This document shows, in pieces, positions 46,242 through 54,393 of a stretch of 64,000 bases of DNA (position 1 is its first letter; each line of letters starts with the position of its first letter). The stretch spans positions 1,736,001 to 1,800,000 of the forward strand of contig NZ_CP108054.1 of the NCBI RefSeq assembly GCF_036173125.1, given 5' to 3'. The notes under the pieces are model-generated. The model was not told the DNA's origin, ran no database searches, and saw only the letters and a list, made by a program, of their open reading frames with translations. Both the position numbers and the translations under genes were made by a program. The stretch comes from Streptomyces sp. NBC_00286 (GTDB taxonomy: Bacteria > Actinomycetota > Actinomycetes > Streptomycetales > Streptomycetaceae).

Positions 46242-47180
46242 TCAGCGGTTGGCGGATGGCTCCCTGCGCAGCAGCCTGTGTACGGCGGCGCCGAGTGCGC
46301 CCGCGATGAGGAGCCCGCCGGCGGCGAGGGCGGCCGGGGAGTCGGTGAATGCGCCGCCCTTGCCCGCGCGGACGCCGTGCGGGTGGTGGGAGCCGTCTCG
46401 TGTCACCGTGAACGTCGCGCTCCACTCGGCCTCCTTGCCGCCGGGGGGCGCCGGGCAGGCGCCGTCGACGCTCCACTCGTCGGTCCGGCCTTCTTTGCCG
46501 CCTCCGCCCTTCTCGAAGTTCGCGGCGGACGCGATACGGGCGGTGCCGGTGTAGGCGGGGGCTGCCGCCTTGTCCTTGCCCTCGACCAGGTGGAGCTTGG
46601 CGGTGCCGTGCTCGAAGGCCTGGGAGTGGGCGTCGATGCTCTTGGGTGCGGGTCCGCCGAGTGCTCCGCAGGAGACGGAGATGGTGACGGTGTCGCCGGG
46701 GGCGACTGTACGGGGGGTTACCTCGGCGACCGGGGCCGTTGCCGAGGCGCTCGGTGAGGCGCCGGGCGCCTTCTCGGTGGACGTCCCGGACCAGTCGTCG
46801 GTTTTCGTCCCGGGCGACGTCCCGGACCAGTCGTCGGCCGGCGTCCCGGGCGACGCACCGGCCGAGTCCTCCGCCGACGTCCCGGCCGATTCCTCGGCCC
46901 ACGGGTCGGTGGACTTCTCCGCCAACTCGTCGGACGGCTCTTCGTCCGGGATCGGAGGCGCGTCCGTCGGCTCCTCTTCCGGGACCCAGGCGGGGCCTCT
47001 GGCCGACTCGTCGGCGGGGACGTCTGCCGACTCGTCGGCCGGGACTGTGGCCCGTTCCTGGGCCGGGACCCTGGCCCGTTCCTCGATCGAGGCTGCGGCC
47101 GATGCGGCGGTGCCCAGGCCTACGGCCATTACGGCGGTGGCGGTGACTGCGGTGGAGAGGGCGCGGGCTGTGGGGCGCAT
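46242..47180 (-). CDS. Secreted Pro/Ser/Glu/Asp-rich protein with C-terminal membrane anchor
   Basis: 312 aa. Signal peptide (RALSTAVTATAVMAVGLGTAASA), then about 100 residues of low-complexity sequence with imperfect repeats (VPADESADVPADES; DDWSGTSPGTKTDDWSGTST), a beta-rich domain (VTPRTVAPGDTVTISVSCGALGG...) and a C-terminal hydrophobic helix (ALAAGGLLIAGALGAAVHRLL) with a basic tail. It should be anchored in the membrane with most of it outside. Similar proteins are common and uncharacterised in Streptomyces. The ATG at 47180 has AAGGAG 9 bases upstream. Function unknown. Confidence 0.75.
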   Translation of the reverse strand: MRPTARALSTAVTATAVMAVGLGTAASAAASIEERARVPAQERATVPADESADVPADESARGPAWVPEEEPTDAPPIPDEEPSDELAEKSTDPWAEESAGTSAEDSAGASPGTPADDWSGTSPGTKTDDWSGTSTEKAPGASPSASATAPVAEVTPRTVAPGDTVTISVSCGALGGPAPKSIDAHSQAFEHGTAKLHLVEGKDKAAAPAYTGTARIASAANFEKGGGGKEGRTDEWSVDGACPAPPGGKEAEWSATFTVTRDGSHHPHGVRAGKGGAFTDSPAALAAGGLLIAGALGAAVHRLLRREPSANR

Positions 47181-47538
47181 GGGCTGGGCTCCTTCGGCCT
47201 GAGGCGGGGCCTTCCGCGCCCCCGGGGGCCGCGGAGGAGGGGCACAGCCTTCGTGCCCCGTAGCCCATCAGAGCCCGCCCCTCGCCGGGGCGCGCGCGGC
47301 CGGGCACCATTCGTGCCACGTTGGGGGCCGAGCGGGTGACGGTTCCTGGCCGTGGGCAAGTGCGGGTTTCCCTTTCCCCAGCCCGGCCCCTTCCCGGCTG
47401 TATCAATGTGCGGCTCCGCCGCGTGGGGGGCTGCGCCCCAGGCCCCGCTGCCTCCGGCTGGGTGGGGCGCCTACGGCGGGTGGGTGGGGTGCCTGCCGGG
47501 GTGGGGGGTGACAGTCGTGTCGCGGCTGCGGGTGCGTC

Positions 47539-47829
47539 GTGGCTGGTCGCGCAGTTCCCCGCGCCCCTAAAAAACCTGCGGCTGCCCGCACCCCCGAAGA
47601 GCAAGCGAACCGAAAAGCCCGCACCCCGACGAAACCGGCACCCTCCCTCCGGCGGGAGGGGACGTGGGCCGGTGCGTCGTATGCCCGTCGCTTAGCTTCG
47701 GTCTGGGCACACCAGCACCCTGTGTCAGCACGGGGTCGTATGCCCTGTTGGCGACGGGCTGACGCACCGGCCCGCGGCCCCGCACCCACCACGCACCCCA
47801 GGGGCGCGGGGAACTGCGCGAGCAACCAC
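47539..47829. repeat. 291-bp intergenic element with terminal inverted repeats, copy 2
   Basis: Same length and orientation as 20405-20695. The left end 47539-47568 is identical to that of copy 1; the right end 47800-47829 differs at two bases. The inner hairpin (47641-47647 / 47654-47660) keeps its 7-bp stem with a different loop. The long stem arms 47669-47691 and 47751-47770 are unchanged, while the region between them carries four substitutions. Confidence 0.9.
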
Positions 47830-48002
47830 AACGCACCCGCACCCGCCCAACCGCCGGAGGCACCCCGCGGGGAACTGCGCGAGCAACCACCACGCACCCG
47901 CAGCCGCCCAACCGCCGGAGGCACCCCGCGGGGCTGGCGCGACCAGCCGCGACGGCGCCGCACCCGCCAACGAACCCAACCGCGCCACCGCCGGAGGCAC
48001 CC

Positions 48003-48118
48003 CGCGGGGCTGGGTCAATTTGCGGCTCCGCCGCGATGGGGGTCCCCCCGCTCGAGCGAATTCGAGAGTGGGGGAGCGACCAGCCACAACGAACCGTCAG
48101 CCGACAACGAACCCAACC
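48003..48118. repeat. Direct repeat A (shared with 50177-50289)
   Basis: About 115 bp, nearly identical to 50177-50289 in the same orientation, containing GTCAATTTGCGGCTCCGCCG and the GCGACCAGCCAC motif of the interspersed family. The two copies bracket the ANTAR and PAS-GAF genes. Confidence 0.85.
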
Positions 48119-48143
48119 CGCCCAACCGCCGGAGGCAACCCGC

Positions 48144-48857
48144 CTACGACAGCGAAACCAGTTCCTGCTCCAACCCCCGCCCCCGTGTCTCAACAATCGA
48201 CGACGCGACGTCGGACAGCTTGCGGTTCGTGCCCTGGGACACGCGGCGCAGGACCGCGAAGGCCGCGTCCGCGTCGCAGGCCAGGACGTGCATGATGATG
48301 CCGCAGGCCTGGTCGACGACCGGCCGGGTGCGCAACGCGGTGCCCAGTTGGTCGAGTTCGGTGAGCGCGGCGCGGTAGGAGCGGTCGCGTACGAGACTGC
48401 TCGCGGCGAGGTCACCGAGGGCGCGGGCGGGACCGTGCGAGGCGCCCTCGAGGGCGTCGGGGCGGAAGCTGTACAGGCTGAGGGTCACCGTCAGTCCGGG
48501 GCGCCGGAAGGGCATCGTGATGCAGGACCGTACACCCACGTCGAGCGCCACGGCCCGGTACTGCGGCCAGCGCTCCACGCGCAGCAGATCGCCCGTCTCA
48601 ACGGTTTCGCCGCCGTCCACGGCGACGGGGATCGGCCCCTCGCCGGAGTGCAGCTGGACCGAGACGAGACCCGCCAGATCCGGATGGGTCACGGCGGCAG
48701 GCTGCTCCGCCTCGCCGTTGGAAACCGTGGTGCTCGCGCCACAGCAGTCGGTGGTGCAGCGCGCGGACTTCTCCGCGAGTTCCGACAGCCGACGAGCGGG
48801 AAGCGCGGACTCCGGTGACTCCGTGCCCAGGTGGCCGATGTGCTCGGCGTCCGGCAT
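48144..48857 (-). CDS. ANTAR-domain regulator with GAF-like sensor region
   Basis: 237 aa. Residues about 40-170 resemble a GAF domain (VSVQLHSGEGPIPVAVDGG...YRAVALDVGVRSCITMPF). The last 60 residues form an ANTAR domain (LRTRPVVDQACGIIMHVLACDADAAFAVLRRVSQGTNRKLSDVASSIV). ANTAR proteins bind paired RNA stem-loops and prevent transcription termination; actinobacterial GAF-ANTAR proteins are often stress-linked. Cys34 and the CC pair in TTDCCGAST could sense redox, but this is speculation. The ATG at 48857 has a near-perfect AAGGAGGT 8 bases upstream. It diverges from the PAS-GAF gene at 48967. Confidence 0.9.
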   Translation of the reverse strand: MPDAEHIGHLGTESPESALPARRLSELAEKSARCTTDCCGASTTVSNGEAEQPAAVTHPDLAGLVSVQLHSGEGPIPVAVDGGETVETGDLLRVERWPQYRAVALDVGVRSCITMPFRRPGLTVTLSLYSFRPDALEGASHGPARALGDLAASSLVRDRSYRAALTELDQLGTALRTRPVVDQACGIIMHVLACDADAAFAVLRRVSQGTNRKLSDVASSIVETRGRGLEQELVSLS

Positions 48858-48966
48858 GTGTGTACCTCCTTACTCTGCGCCTGCCCAGCCACCCTCGGGG
48901 AAAACGAAAATGAACGGTTCCACTCCGGCCTCCCCGCAACGGCGGGAGACAGGTTAGGTTCGGTGC

Positions 48967-50097
48967 ATGGCGCAGACGGATCAATTCGGGGAAGAGCTCG
49001 AGGATTTCGTGCGCCGTGTCGCGGAGTTGAAGGCGGCGCGGTCCGTACCGAGCGGTGACCTTCAGACGGTGCTCGACGCGGCACTCTTTGAACTAGATCA
49101 TGTGGCCGACCAGTTGTGGCCGTGGTACGAGCGCCTCACCTCGGGCGGCACATCCAATGGACCCTCCACCGACCGCCAGGAGCAGCAGCTGTTGCGGGCG
49201 ATCTTCCAGCGCCTTCCCCTGCCCGTCGCACTCATGGACCGCGAGACGGTGGTCCGCAGACTCAACCACGCGGCGGCCCAGTTCACCGGGATACGGCCGG
49301 GCTACGCGACGGGCCGGGCGCTGACCGGTTTCCTCGCGCACGCCGACCGGGCCGCGTTCCGTTCCCAGGTCGCGGCGGTGGCCCGCGGCGAGGGCGACCG
49401 CAGTCTCACCGTCCACCTTCAGCAACGCCCCTCCATTTCCGTGCGCGCGACGCTCACCGCGGTGCGGACGAGCGGTGAGCCGCGTACCTCCGTACTCGTG
49501 GTGCTGCAGCCCGCGGACGCACGGATGCCGTCGGGCGACGGCGCCCAGAGCCCGCTGCCCGACCTCGCCGAGACGACCCGGCATCAGGCGCAGCTGGACC
49601 TGGTGGACGCCATGTCCACGGCCTTACTGACCGAGCCCGCGACGACCCGGGCCGCCGTGCTTGAGCGGGCGGCCCGAGTGCTGCACGGACGGTTCGCGGA
49701 CTGGGTGATCACCGACGAGGGGGCCGCGCGGCTGTGCCGTATGACCGTCCTCGGACCGACGGACCGGCCCGGCACGCAGATCGAGGACCTCCAGGCGCAG
49801 GACCCCGCCGGCTGCCCGCTCGTCGTCGAGGCGGCACGCGGCGGTTCCACGGCCCTTCAGGTACGCCCAGAGGACCCCGACGCCTTCGGCAAGGACGCCT
49901 CGGGCGCCCCCGTCCTGATCAGCGCGAACGTCACATCGCTCCTGTGCGTCCCCCTGACCGTGAACGGCACCGTACAGGGCGTCCTCACCCTGTTCCGCTG
50001 CGGCGCAAGACTCGCCTTCTCCATGGCCGAGGCCCAGATCCTGGATATGATGTCCCGTCACATAGCCCTGGCGCTAAGGAACTTGGACCGCCGCTAG
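48967..50097 (+). CDS. PAS-GAF sensor protein without output domain
   Basis: 376 aa. An N-terminal helix is followed by a PAS domain (about 75-185: LLRAIFQRLPLPVALMDRETVVRRLNHAAAQFTG) and a GAF domain (about 205-375: ALLTEPATTRAAVLERAARVL...SLLCVPLTVNGTVQGVLTLFR). In Streptomyces such pairs usually precede a SpoIIE/PP2C phosphatase domain that controls anti-sigma factors. Here the protein ends right after GAF, with a clean stop. It may act through partners such as the nearby SigB-type sigma factor (convergent at 50306-51100) or the divergent ANTAR protein. The signal is unknown. A long hairpin (50135-50182) follows. Confidence 0.87.
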   Translation: MAQTDQFGEELEDFVRRVAELKAARSVPSGDLQTVLDAALFELDHVADQLWPWYERLTSGGTSNGPSTDRQEQQLLRAIFQRLPLPVALMDRETVVRRLNHAAAQFTGIRPGYATGRALTGFLAHADRAAFRSQVAAVARGEGDRSLTVHLQQRPSISVRATLTAVRTSGEPRTSVLVVLQPADARMPSGDGAQSPLPDLAETTRHQAQLDLVDAMSTALLTEPATTRAAVLERAARVLHGRFADWVITDEGAARLCRMTVLGPTDRPGTQIEDLQAQDPAGCPLVVEAARGGSTALQVRPEDPDAFGKDASGAPVLISANVTSLLCVPLTVNGTVQGVLTLFRCGARLAFSMAEAQILDMMSRHIALALRNLDRR

Positions 50098-50134
50098 GAC
50101 CCGGCAGGGCGAGCCTGGCAAAGCCCGTTGCGGT

Positions 50135-50182
50135 CCCGCGCCCCTGAAAGGAGGCCGCAGGCCTTCCTTTCAGGGGCGCGGG
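50135..50182. terminator. Long hairpin between convergent genes
   Basis: A 22-bp stem (50135-50156 with 50160-50182) with one bulged T and a 3-base loop lies 38 bp after the PAS-GAF stop codon. It likely ends transcription from both sides. Its outer half belongs to the interspersed repeat family. Confidence 0.85.
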
Positions 50183-50289
50183 GCTGTGTCAATTTGCGGC
50201 TCCGCCGCGATGGGGGTCCCCCGCTCGAGCGAATTCGAGAGTGGGGGAGCGACCAGCCACAACGGACCGTCAGCCGACAACGAACCAAC
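50177..50289. repeat. Direct repeat B (shared with 48003-48118)
   Basis: About 113 bp, near-identical to 48003-48118 and in the same orientation. It fills most of the spacer before the sigma factor's stop codon. Confidence 0.85.
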
Positions 50290-50305
50290 CGCACAACCAG
50301 CGGAG

Positions 50306-51100
50306 CTACGCCGCGTCCTGCATGACCTGGTCCCGCAACCGCCCACAGCACCGACTGATCAGCCGAGACACATGCATCTGCGAGATCCCGAGCTGCTCCG
50401 CAATCCGGCTCTGCGTCATATCGCCGAAGAACCGCATGTACAGAATCGCCCGCTCCCGTTCAGGCAACGCCTGCAACCGCGGCTTGACCGCCTCGCGGTC
50501 GACGACGACATCCAGCGACGGGTCGGACGTGCCGAGCGCATCGCTCAGGGAGTACCCGTCCTCGCTCCCCGGCAGCTCGGCGTCGAGCGACAGCGCGGTG
50601 AAACTCTCCAGCGCCTCCAGCCCGACGCGTACGTCCTCCTCGCTCATCTGCGCGTGCTCGGCGATCTCCGCGACCGTGGGCTGCCGGCCGGAGATCGTCT
50701 GGGACAGGTCCTGGGTGGCGAACCGGACCCGGTTGCGCAGATCCTGGACCCGACGCGGCACGTGCAGCGTCCACATATGGTCGCGGAAGTGCCGCTTGAT
50801 CTCACCGGTGACGGTCGGCACGGCGTAGCTCTCGAAGGCGTTGCCGCGCTCGGGGTCGTACCGGTCGACGGCCTTGACGAGGCCGAGCGCCGCGACCTGG
50901 CGCAGGTCCTCGAAGCTCTCGCCACGGCTGCGGAACCGTCCCGCCAGCCGCTCGGCCATGGGCAGCCAAGCCTCGACGATCTCCGCACGGAGTGTGTCGC
51001 GCTGCTGCCCCGGAGGGAGCTTGGCGAGGGTGCGGAACGCCTCCGCGGTGTCGGGGGCGTCGTCGTGCGGGTGGTTCTTGGCGCTCGCGTGAGTCTGCAT
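50306..51100 (-). CDS. SigB/SigF/SigG-family RNA polymerase sigma factor
   Basis: 264 aa sigma-70 group 3 factor. Region 2 (PMAERLAGRFRSRGESFEDLRQVAALGLVKAVDRYDPERGNAFESYAVPTVTGEIKRHFRD), region 3 (RQPTVAEIAEHAQMSEEDV) and region 4 (LPERERAILYMRFFGDMTQSRIAEQLGISQMHVSRLIS) are complete. It should direct RNA polymerase to stress or sporulation promoters and is normally held by an anti-sigma factor; none is adjacent. The ATG at 51100 is preferred because AAGGGAG lies about 11 bases upstream; the TTG at 51112 is too near it. The divergent pyruvate-oxidase-like gene starts 233 bp away. Confidence 0.93.
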   Translation of the reverse strand: MQTHASAKNHPHDDAPDTAEAFRTLAKLPPGQQRDTLRAEIVEAWLPMAERLAGRFRSRGESFEDLRQVAALGLVKAVDRYDPERGNAFESYAVPTVTGEIKRHFRDHMWTLHVPRRVQDLRNRVRFATQDLSQTISGRQPTVAEIAEHAQMSEEDVRVGLEALESFTALSLDAELPGSEDGYSLSDALGTSDPSLDVVVDREAVKPRLQALPERERAILYMRFFGDMTQSRIAEQLGISQMHVSRLISRCCGRLRDQVMQDAA

Positions 51101-51333
51101 AGTGCGTCGCAACTCCCTTGAGTGGTGCCTTGGTTTGGACAGTCACCGTGGGAGCGCGCCTAGAGCCGACAGGCACACCCGTGGCGAGTTTTCGCCGCCT
51201 CCCACGGACGTGCCTCCTGTCCGAAGCACTGACATTCGCCTGCCCGTCTGTCCGTGCGTCAAACACTCGAAGGTTTTTCCGGGCGCGCGCGGGTGACTCG
51301 GGCGGTACAGCCGTCACCCCCGGGAGGTCCCGT

Positions 51334-53130
51334 ATGAGCACCAAGGTCGCCGACCATGTCCTGCAGCGCCTGCGCGAATGGGGTGTGGAACACGTGTTCG
51401 GCTATCCAGGGGATGGCATCAACGGTCTCCTCGCCGCCTGGGGCCGGGCGGAGGACCAGCCCAAGTTCATTCAGTCGCGGCACGAGGAGATGTCCGCCTT
51501 CGAGGCGGTCGGCTACGCGAAGTTCGGGGGCCGGCTCGGGGTGTGCACGGCGACCTCGGGGCCCGGCGCGATCCATCTGCTGAACGGCCTGTACGACGCC
51601 AAGCTCGACCATGTGCCGGTGCTCGCGATCGTCGGCCAGACGCACCGCAGCGCGATGGGCGGCTCGTACCAGCAGGAAGTCGATCTGCACACCCTGTTCA
51701 AGGACGTGGCCTCCGACTTCGTCGAGACCGTGATGGTTCCCGAGCAGCTGCCGAACGTCCTGGACCGGGCGATCCGCACCGCCTACGCGCGCCGCGCCCC
51801 CACCGCCGTGATCATCCCCGGCGACGTCCAGGACCTCGACTACTCCGCCCCCACCCACGAGTTCAAGATGGTCCCCTCCAGCCTGGGCCGCAGCGCGTGG
51901 ACCGCGATTCCGTCACAGGAGTCGGTGGAGCGGGCGGCCGAGGTGCTCAACTCCGGCGACAAGGTGGCCATTCTGATCGGCCAGGGCGCCGCCGGGGCCC
52001 AGGCCGAGGTGGAACGGATCGCCGAGTTGCTCGGCGCGGGCGTCGCCAAGGCGCTGCTCGGCAAGGACGCGCTGAGCGACGAACTCCCTTACGTCACGGG
52101 CGCGATCGGCCTCCTGGGCACCCGGCCCTCGTACGAGCTGATGCGCGACTGCGACACCCTGCTGACCATCGGCTCCTCCTTCCCGTACACGCAGTTCATG
52201 CCGGAGTTCGGCCAGGCTCGGGGCGTGCAGATCGACATCGATCCGCACATGGTCGGGATGCGCTATCCGTACGAGGTGAATCTCGTCGGAGACGCGAAGG
52301 CGACCCTGGAGCGGCTGATCCCGCTGCTGCGCGGGGAGGAACGCGGGCGCGAGTGGTACGACACGGTGTGCGCGAACGTGACGCGCTGGCGCGAGGTGAT
52401 GGAGCGCCGGGCCCAGCTGTCCGCCGATCCGATCAACCCGGAGTACGTGGCCCGGGCACTCGATCCGCTGCTGCCCGGCAACGCGATCGTCACGTCCGAC
52501 TCGGGCTCGCCCGCGAACTGGTACGCACGTCATCTGACGCACCGGGCCGGGATGCGCTCCTCGCTGTCGGGGACCCTCGCCACGATGGGCTGCGGGGTGC
52601 CGTACGCGATCGGTGCTAAGTTCGCGCATCCGGACCGGCCCGCGATCGCGCTCGTCGGGGACGGGGCGATGCAGATGAACGGGCTCGCGGAGCTGATCAC
52701 GGCCGCCAAGTACCGCGATCGCTGGGAGGACCCGCGGCTCGTCGTGGGCGTCTGGAACAACCACGACCTCAACCAGGTGACCTGGGAGATGCGCGCGATG
52801 GAGGGCGCCCCGTCGTTCCTGCCCTCGCAGGAGATCCCGGACGTGCAGTACGCCGCCTTCGCCCGTTCCCTGGGGCTCACCGGTATCCGCGTGGAGAAGC
52901 CGGAGGACGTCGAGGCGGGCTGGCGTGCGGGCCTGGAGGCGGACGGTCCCGCGGTGATCGAGTTCCTGACCGACCCCGCCGTACCGCCGGTCCCGCCGCA
53001 CGCCACCTGGGAGCAGATGGAGGCCACCGCCGCCGCCATCCTGAAGGGCGACTTCGACCGCGGATCCATGGTCCGGCAGGGGTTCAAGGCCAAGGTCCAG
53101 GAGTTCCTGCCGGGGCGCGACCGCTCGTGA
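51334..53130 (+). CDS. Thiamine-diphosphate-dependent pyruvate oxidase/dehydrogenase-like enzyme
   Basis: 598 aa of the acetolactate synthase/PoxB superfamily. The ThDP-activating Glu is in FIQSRHEEMSAFEAVGYAK, and the Mg-ThDP motif runs from GDGAMQMNGLAELITAA to VGVWNNHD. The FAD-domain region is less clear. PoxB-type enzymes decarboxylate pyruvate to acetate and pass electrons to quinone, and are often made under SigB-type stress factors, in keeping with the sigma gene next to it. Other pyruvate-decarboxylating activities are possible. The ATG at 51334 follows GGGAGG. A terminator hairpin follows at 53143-53176. Confidence 0.88.
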   Translation: MSTKVADHVLQRLREWGVEHVFGYPGDGINGLLAAWGRAEDQPKFIQSRHEEMSAFEAVGYAKFGGRLGVCTATSGPGAIHLLNGLYDAKLDHVPVLAIVGQTHRSAMGGSYQQEVDLHTLFKDVASDFVETVMVPEQLPNVLDRAIRTAYARRAPTAVIIPGDVQDLDYSAPTHEFKMVPSSLGRSAWTAIPSQESVERAAEVLNSGDKVAILIGQGAAGAQAEVERIAELLGAGVAKALLGKDALSDELPYVTGAIGLLGTRPSYELMRDCDTLLTIGSSFPYTQFMPEFGQARGVQIDIDPHMVGMRYPYEVNLVGDAKATLERLIPLLRGEERGREWYDTVCANVTRWREVMERRAQLSADPINPEYVARALDPLLPGNAIVTSDSGSPANWYARHLTHRAGMRSSLSGTLATMGCGVPYAIGAKFAHPDRPAIALVGDGAMQMNGLAELITAAKYRDRWEDPRLVVGVWNNHDLNQVTWEMRAMEGAPSFLPSQEIPDVQYAAFARSLGLTGIRVEKPEDVEAGWRAGLEADGPAVIEFLTDPAVPPVPPHATWEQMEATAAAILKGDFDRGSMVRQGFKAKVQEFLPGRDRS

Positions 53131-53142
53131 CCGCGTAGGGGG

Positions 53143-53176
53143 GCGGGGCGGCATCCTGGAGCCGGTGCCGCCCCGC
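53143..53176 (+). terminator. Hairpin after the pyruvate-oxidase-like gene
   Basis: A perfect 11-bp stem (53143-53153 with 53166-53176) and a 12-base loop start 12 bp after the stop codon. Confidence 0.85.
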
Positions 53177-53190
53177 AGGCTCATCGGCTC

Positions 53191-53355
53191 TTATGCTCCG
53201 GTGGTCTCGTTGGCGACGGGGATGTTGAGGAGCCGGAACTCCCAGGCGGTCACCGCACCGCGCGAGGTGCCTCCGGAGGCGTCGGTGACGGCGTAGACGT
53301 CGAAGCCGTCGGCGGCCGCGTGGAGGGCGAGCATGGGAAGTTGACGCATCATCTT
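53191..53355 (-). pseudogene. Remnant of an isochorismatase-family hydrolase gene
   Basis: About 50 codons reading LPMLALHAAADGFDVYAVTD then ASGGTSRGAVTAWEFRLLNI. The block LHA..DG.DVY.VTDASGG is a hallmark of the C-terminal half of isochorismatase-like hydrolases, but the next helix differs and the catalytic N-terminal half is missing. No start or ribosome-binding site fits. It is most likely a decayed fragment. The surrounding 53131-53520 has no other credible gene. Confidence 0.55.
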
Positions 53356-53520
53356 TCGGTATGTCACATCAACCATCCGTCCAGAAGCGATGGGGGCGCT
53401 TGTCGGGGGTCGGCGTGACGCGGTCCGGGTCCTCCAGGGAGCACGTCGTACCCGCGGGCGCACGACATCGGCTCTGCCGCCGGCCCGGACGGGGGCCGAG
53501 GCCGTCGGCTCGGTCGCCGA

Positions 53521-53652
53521 TCAGTGAGGCAGTGCGGGCGTTTCGGACTCGTCGGGGTGCCGGGCCGGCGGGAGGAGCCACTCCTCGTAGCGGCCGAGCG
53601 CCAGGATGACGCCGAGCATCAGGACCGGCAGCATCACAGCGAATATCGCCAT
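53521..53652 (-). CDS. 43-aa single-pass membrane protein
   Basis: MAIFAVMLPVLMLGVILALG is one membrane helix, followed by a short polar tail with an acidic end (RYEEWLLPPARHPDESETPALPH). GGGAAGGA lies about 8 bases before the ATG at 53652, and GC-rich third positions support coding. Function unknown. It diverges from the DUF2795 gene (53789). Confidence 0.65.
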   Translation of the reverse strand: MAIFAVMLPVLMLGVILALGRYEEWLLPPARHPDESETPALPH

Positions 53653-53788
53653 GGCCTTGTCCTTCCCCAGGAGATGTGCGATTGGGGGGCGCAAATCGGG
53701 TCTCCAGGCCACGAACGGACAAACCCTTCGTGTCGATATCGGGGGTGCGGGTACACGAGGTTCCACCCCCGAGTGTCTGGAGGGAGAC

Positions 53789-54190
53789 ATGCAGCGAGGC
53801 AGCGACCGGCTCAACGTCCACAAGGACGACGAGATGAAGCATGAACTGCAGGGCCTGCTCCGGTCGGGCCACCCGACCAGGACCGAGGAGTGGCACGACC
53901 CGGAGCCGACCGCCGACGACGACCCGTGGCTCGCGGGCGGACCGGTCAGGCCGGACGCCGGCCCGGGTTCCGAGGAGGCCGTGCGTTACGAACTGGCGCG
54001 GCATCTGGGCCGTACGGCCTTCCCCGCGGCACCTCGTGAACTGATCCGCCTGCTGCGCAGCAGGCACGCGCCCGACGGGCTCATCGAACCGCTGGAGCGG
54101 CTGCCGAGGAAGGCGGTCTACCACACCGCTCAGGAGCTGGCCGAAGCGGTCGTACGGGCCGCGAGCGGCGAAACCGGTGAGAACCGGTGA
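53789..54190 (+). CDS. DUF2795-domain protein
   Basis: 133 aa, soluble. The second half (YELARHLGRTAFPAAPRELIRLLRSRHAPDGLIEPLERLPRKAVYHTAQELAEAV) matches the small helical DUF2795 domain; the first half is polar and acidic. Function unknown; such proteins are common in actinobacterial stress neighbourhoods. The ATG at 53789 has GGAGGGAG about 4 bases upstream. The stop codon lies inside a 10-bp tandem repeat (54171-54230), so the last residues (ETGENR) are repeat-encoded. Confidence 0.82.
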   Translation: MQRGSDRLNVHKDDEMKHELQGLLRSGHPTRTEEWHDPEPTADDDPWLAGGPVRPDAGPGSEEAVRYELARHLGRTAFPAAPRELIRLLRSRHAPDGLIEPLERLPRKAVYHTAQELAEAVVRAASGETGENR

Positions 54191-54230
54191 GAACCGGTGA
54201 GAACCGGTGAGAACCGGTGAGAACCGGTGA
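54171..54230. repeat. Six tandem copies of a 10-bp unit (GAACCGGTGA)
   Basis: Five perfect copies (54181-54230) and a first copy with one change (54171-54180). Each holds the palindrome ACCGGT. The repeat starts inside the DUF2795 gene and includes its stop codon. Confidence 0.95.
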
Positions 54231-54393
54231 GAGGTGAGCGCCCCCTGAGGAAATCGCGCCGAATCTGCGACGGAGGCAGACGCCGAGGCATAGGCAGCCC
54301 GCGCAGGGGTACTGCGGGCGACATCACGCCGTTGAACCAGTAGCAGAGCAGTACCCCACCCCGGTGCCGGGGAATGCAGGAAGGCCCACAGCC

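Larger units (their letters stand above)
47181..48143. repeat. Repeat-rich 0.96-kb intergenic block
   Basis: No credible gene is seen; open frames are repeats read through. From about 47370 to 47940 it matches 20250-20835, including the second 291-bp element (47539-47829). Single copies of the terminal motif follow at about 47860-47895 and 47930-47950. A further repeat (48003-48118) is shared with 50177-50289. Confidence 0.85.

Noticed and set aside
46237..47604. 455-aa minus-strand frame
   Set aside because: Low-complexity Arg-rich shadow of the secreted protein at 46242-47180, with its upstream part in repeats.
47539..48378. 279-aa open frame over the second repeat block
   Set aside because: Repeat-derived Arg/Pro/Ala sequence that runs antisense into the well-supported ANTAR gene.
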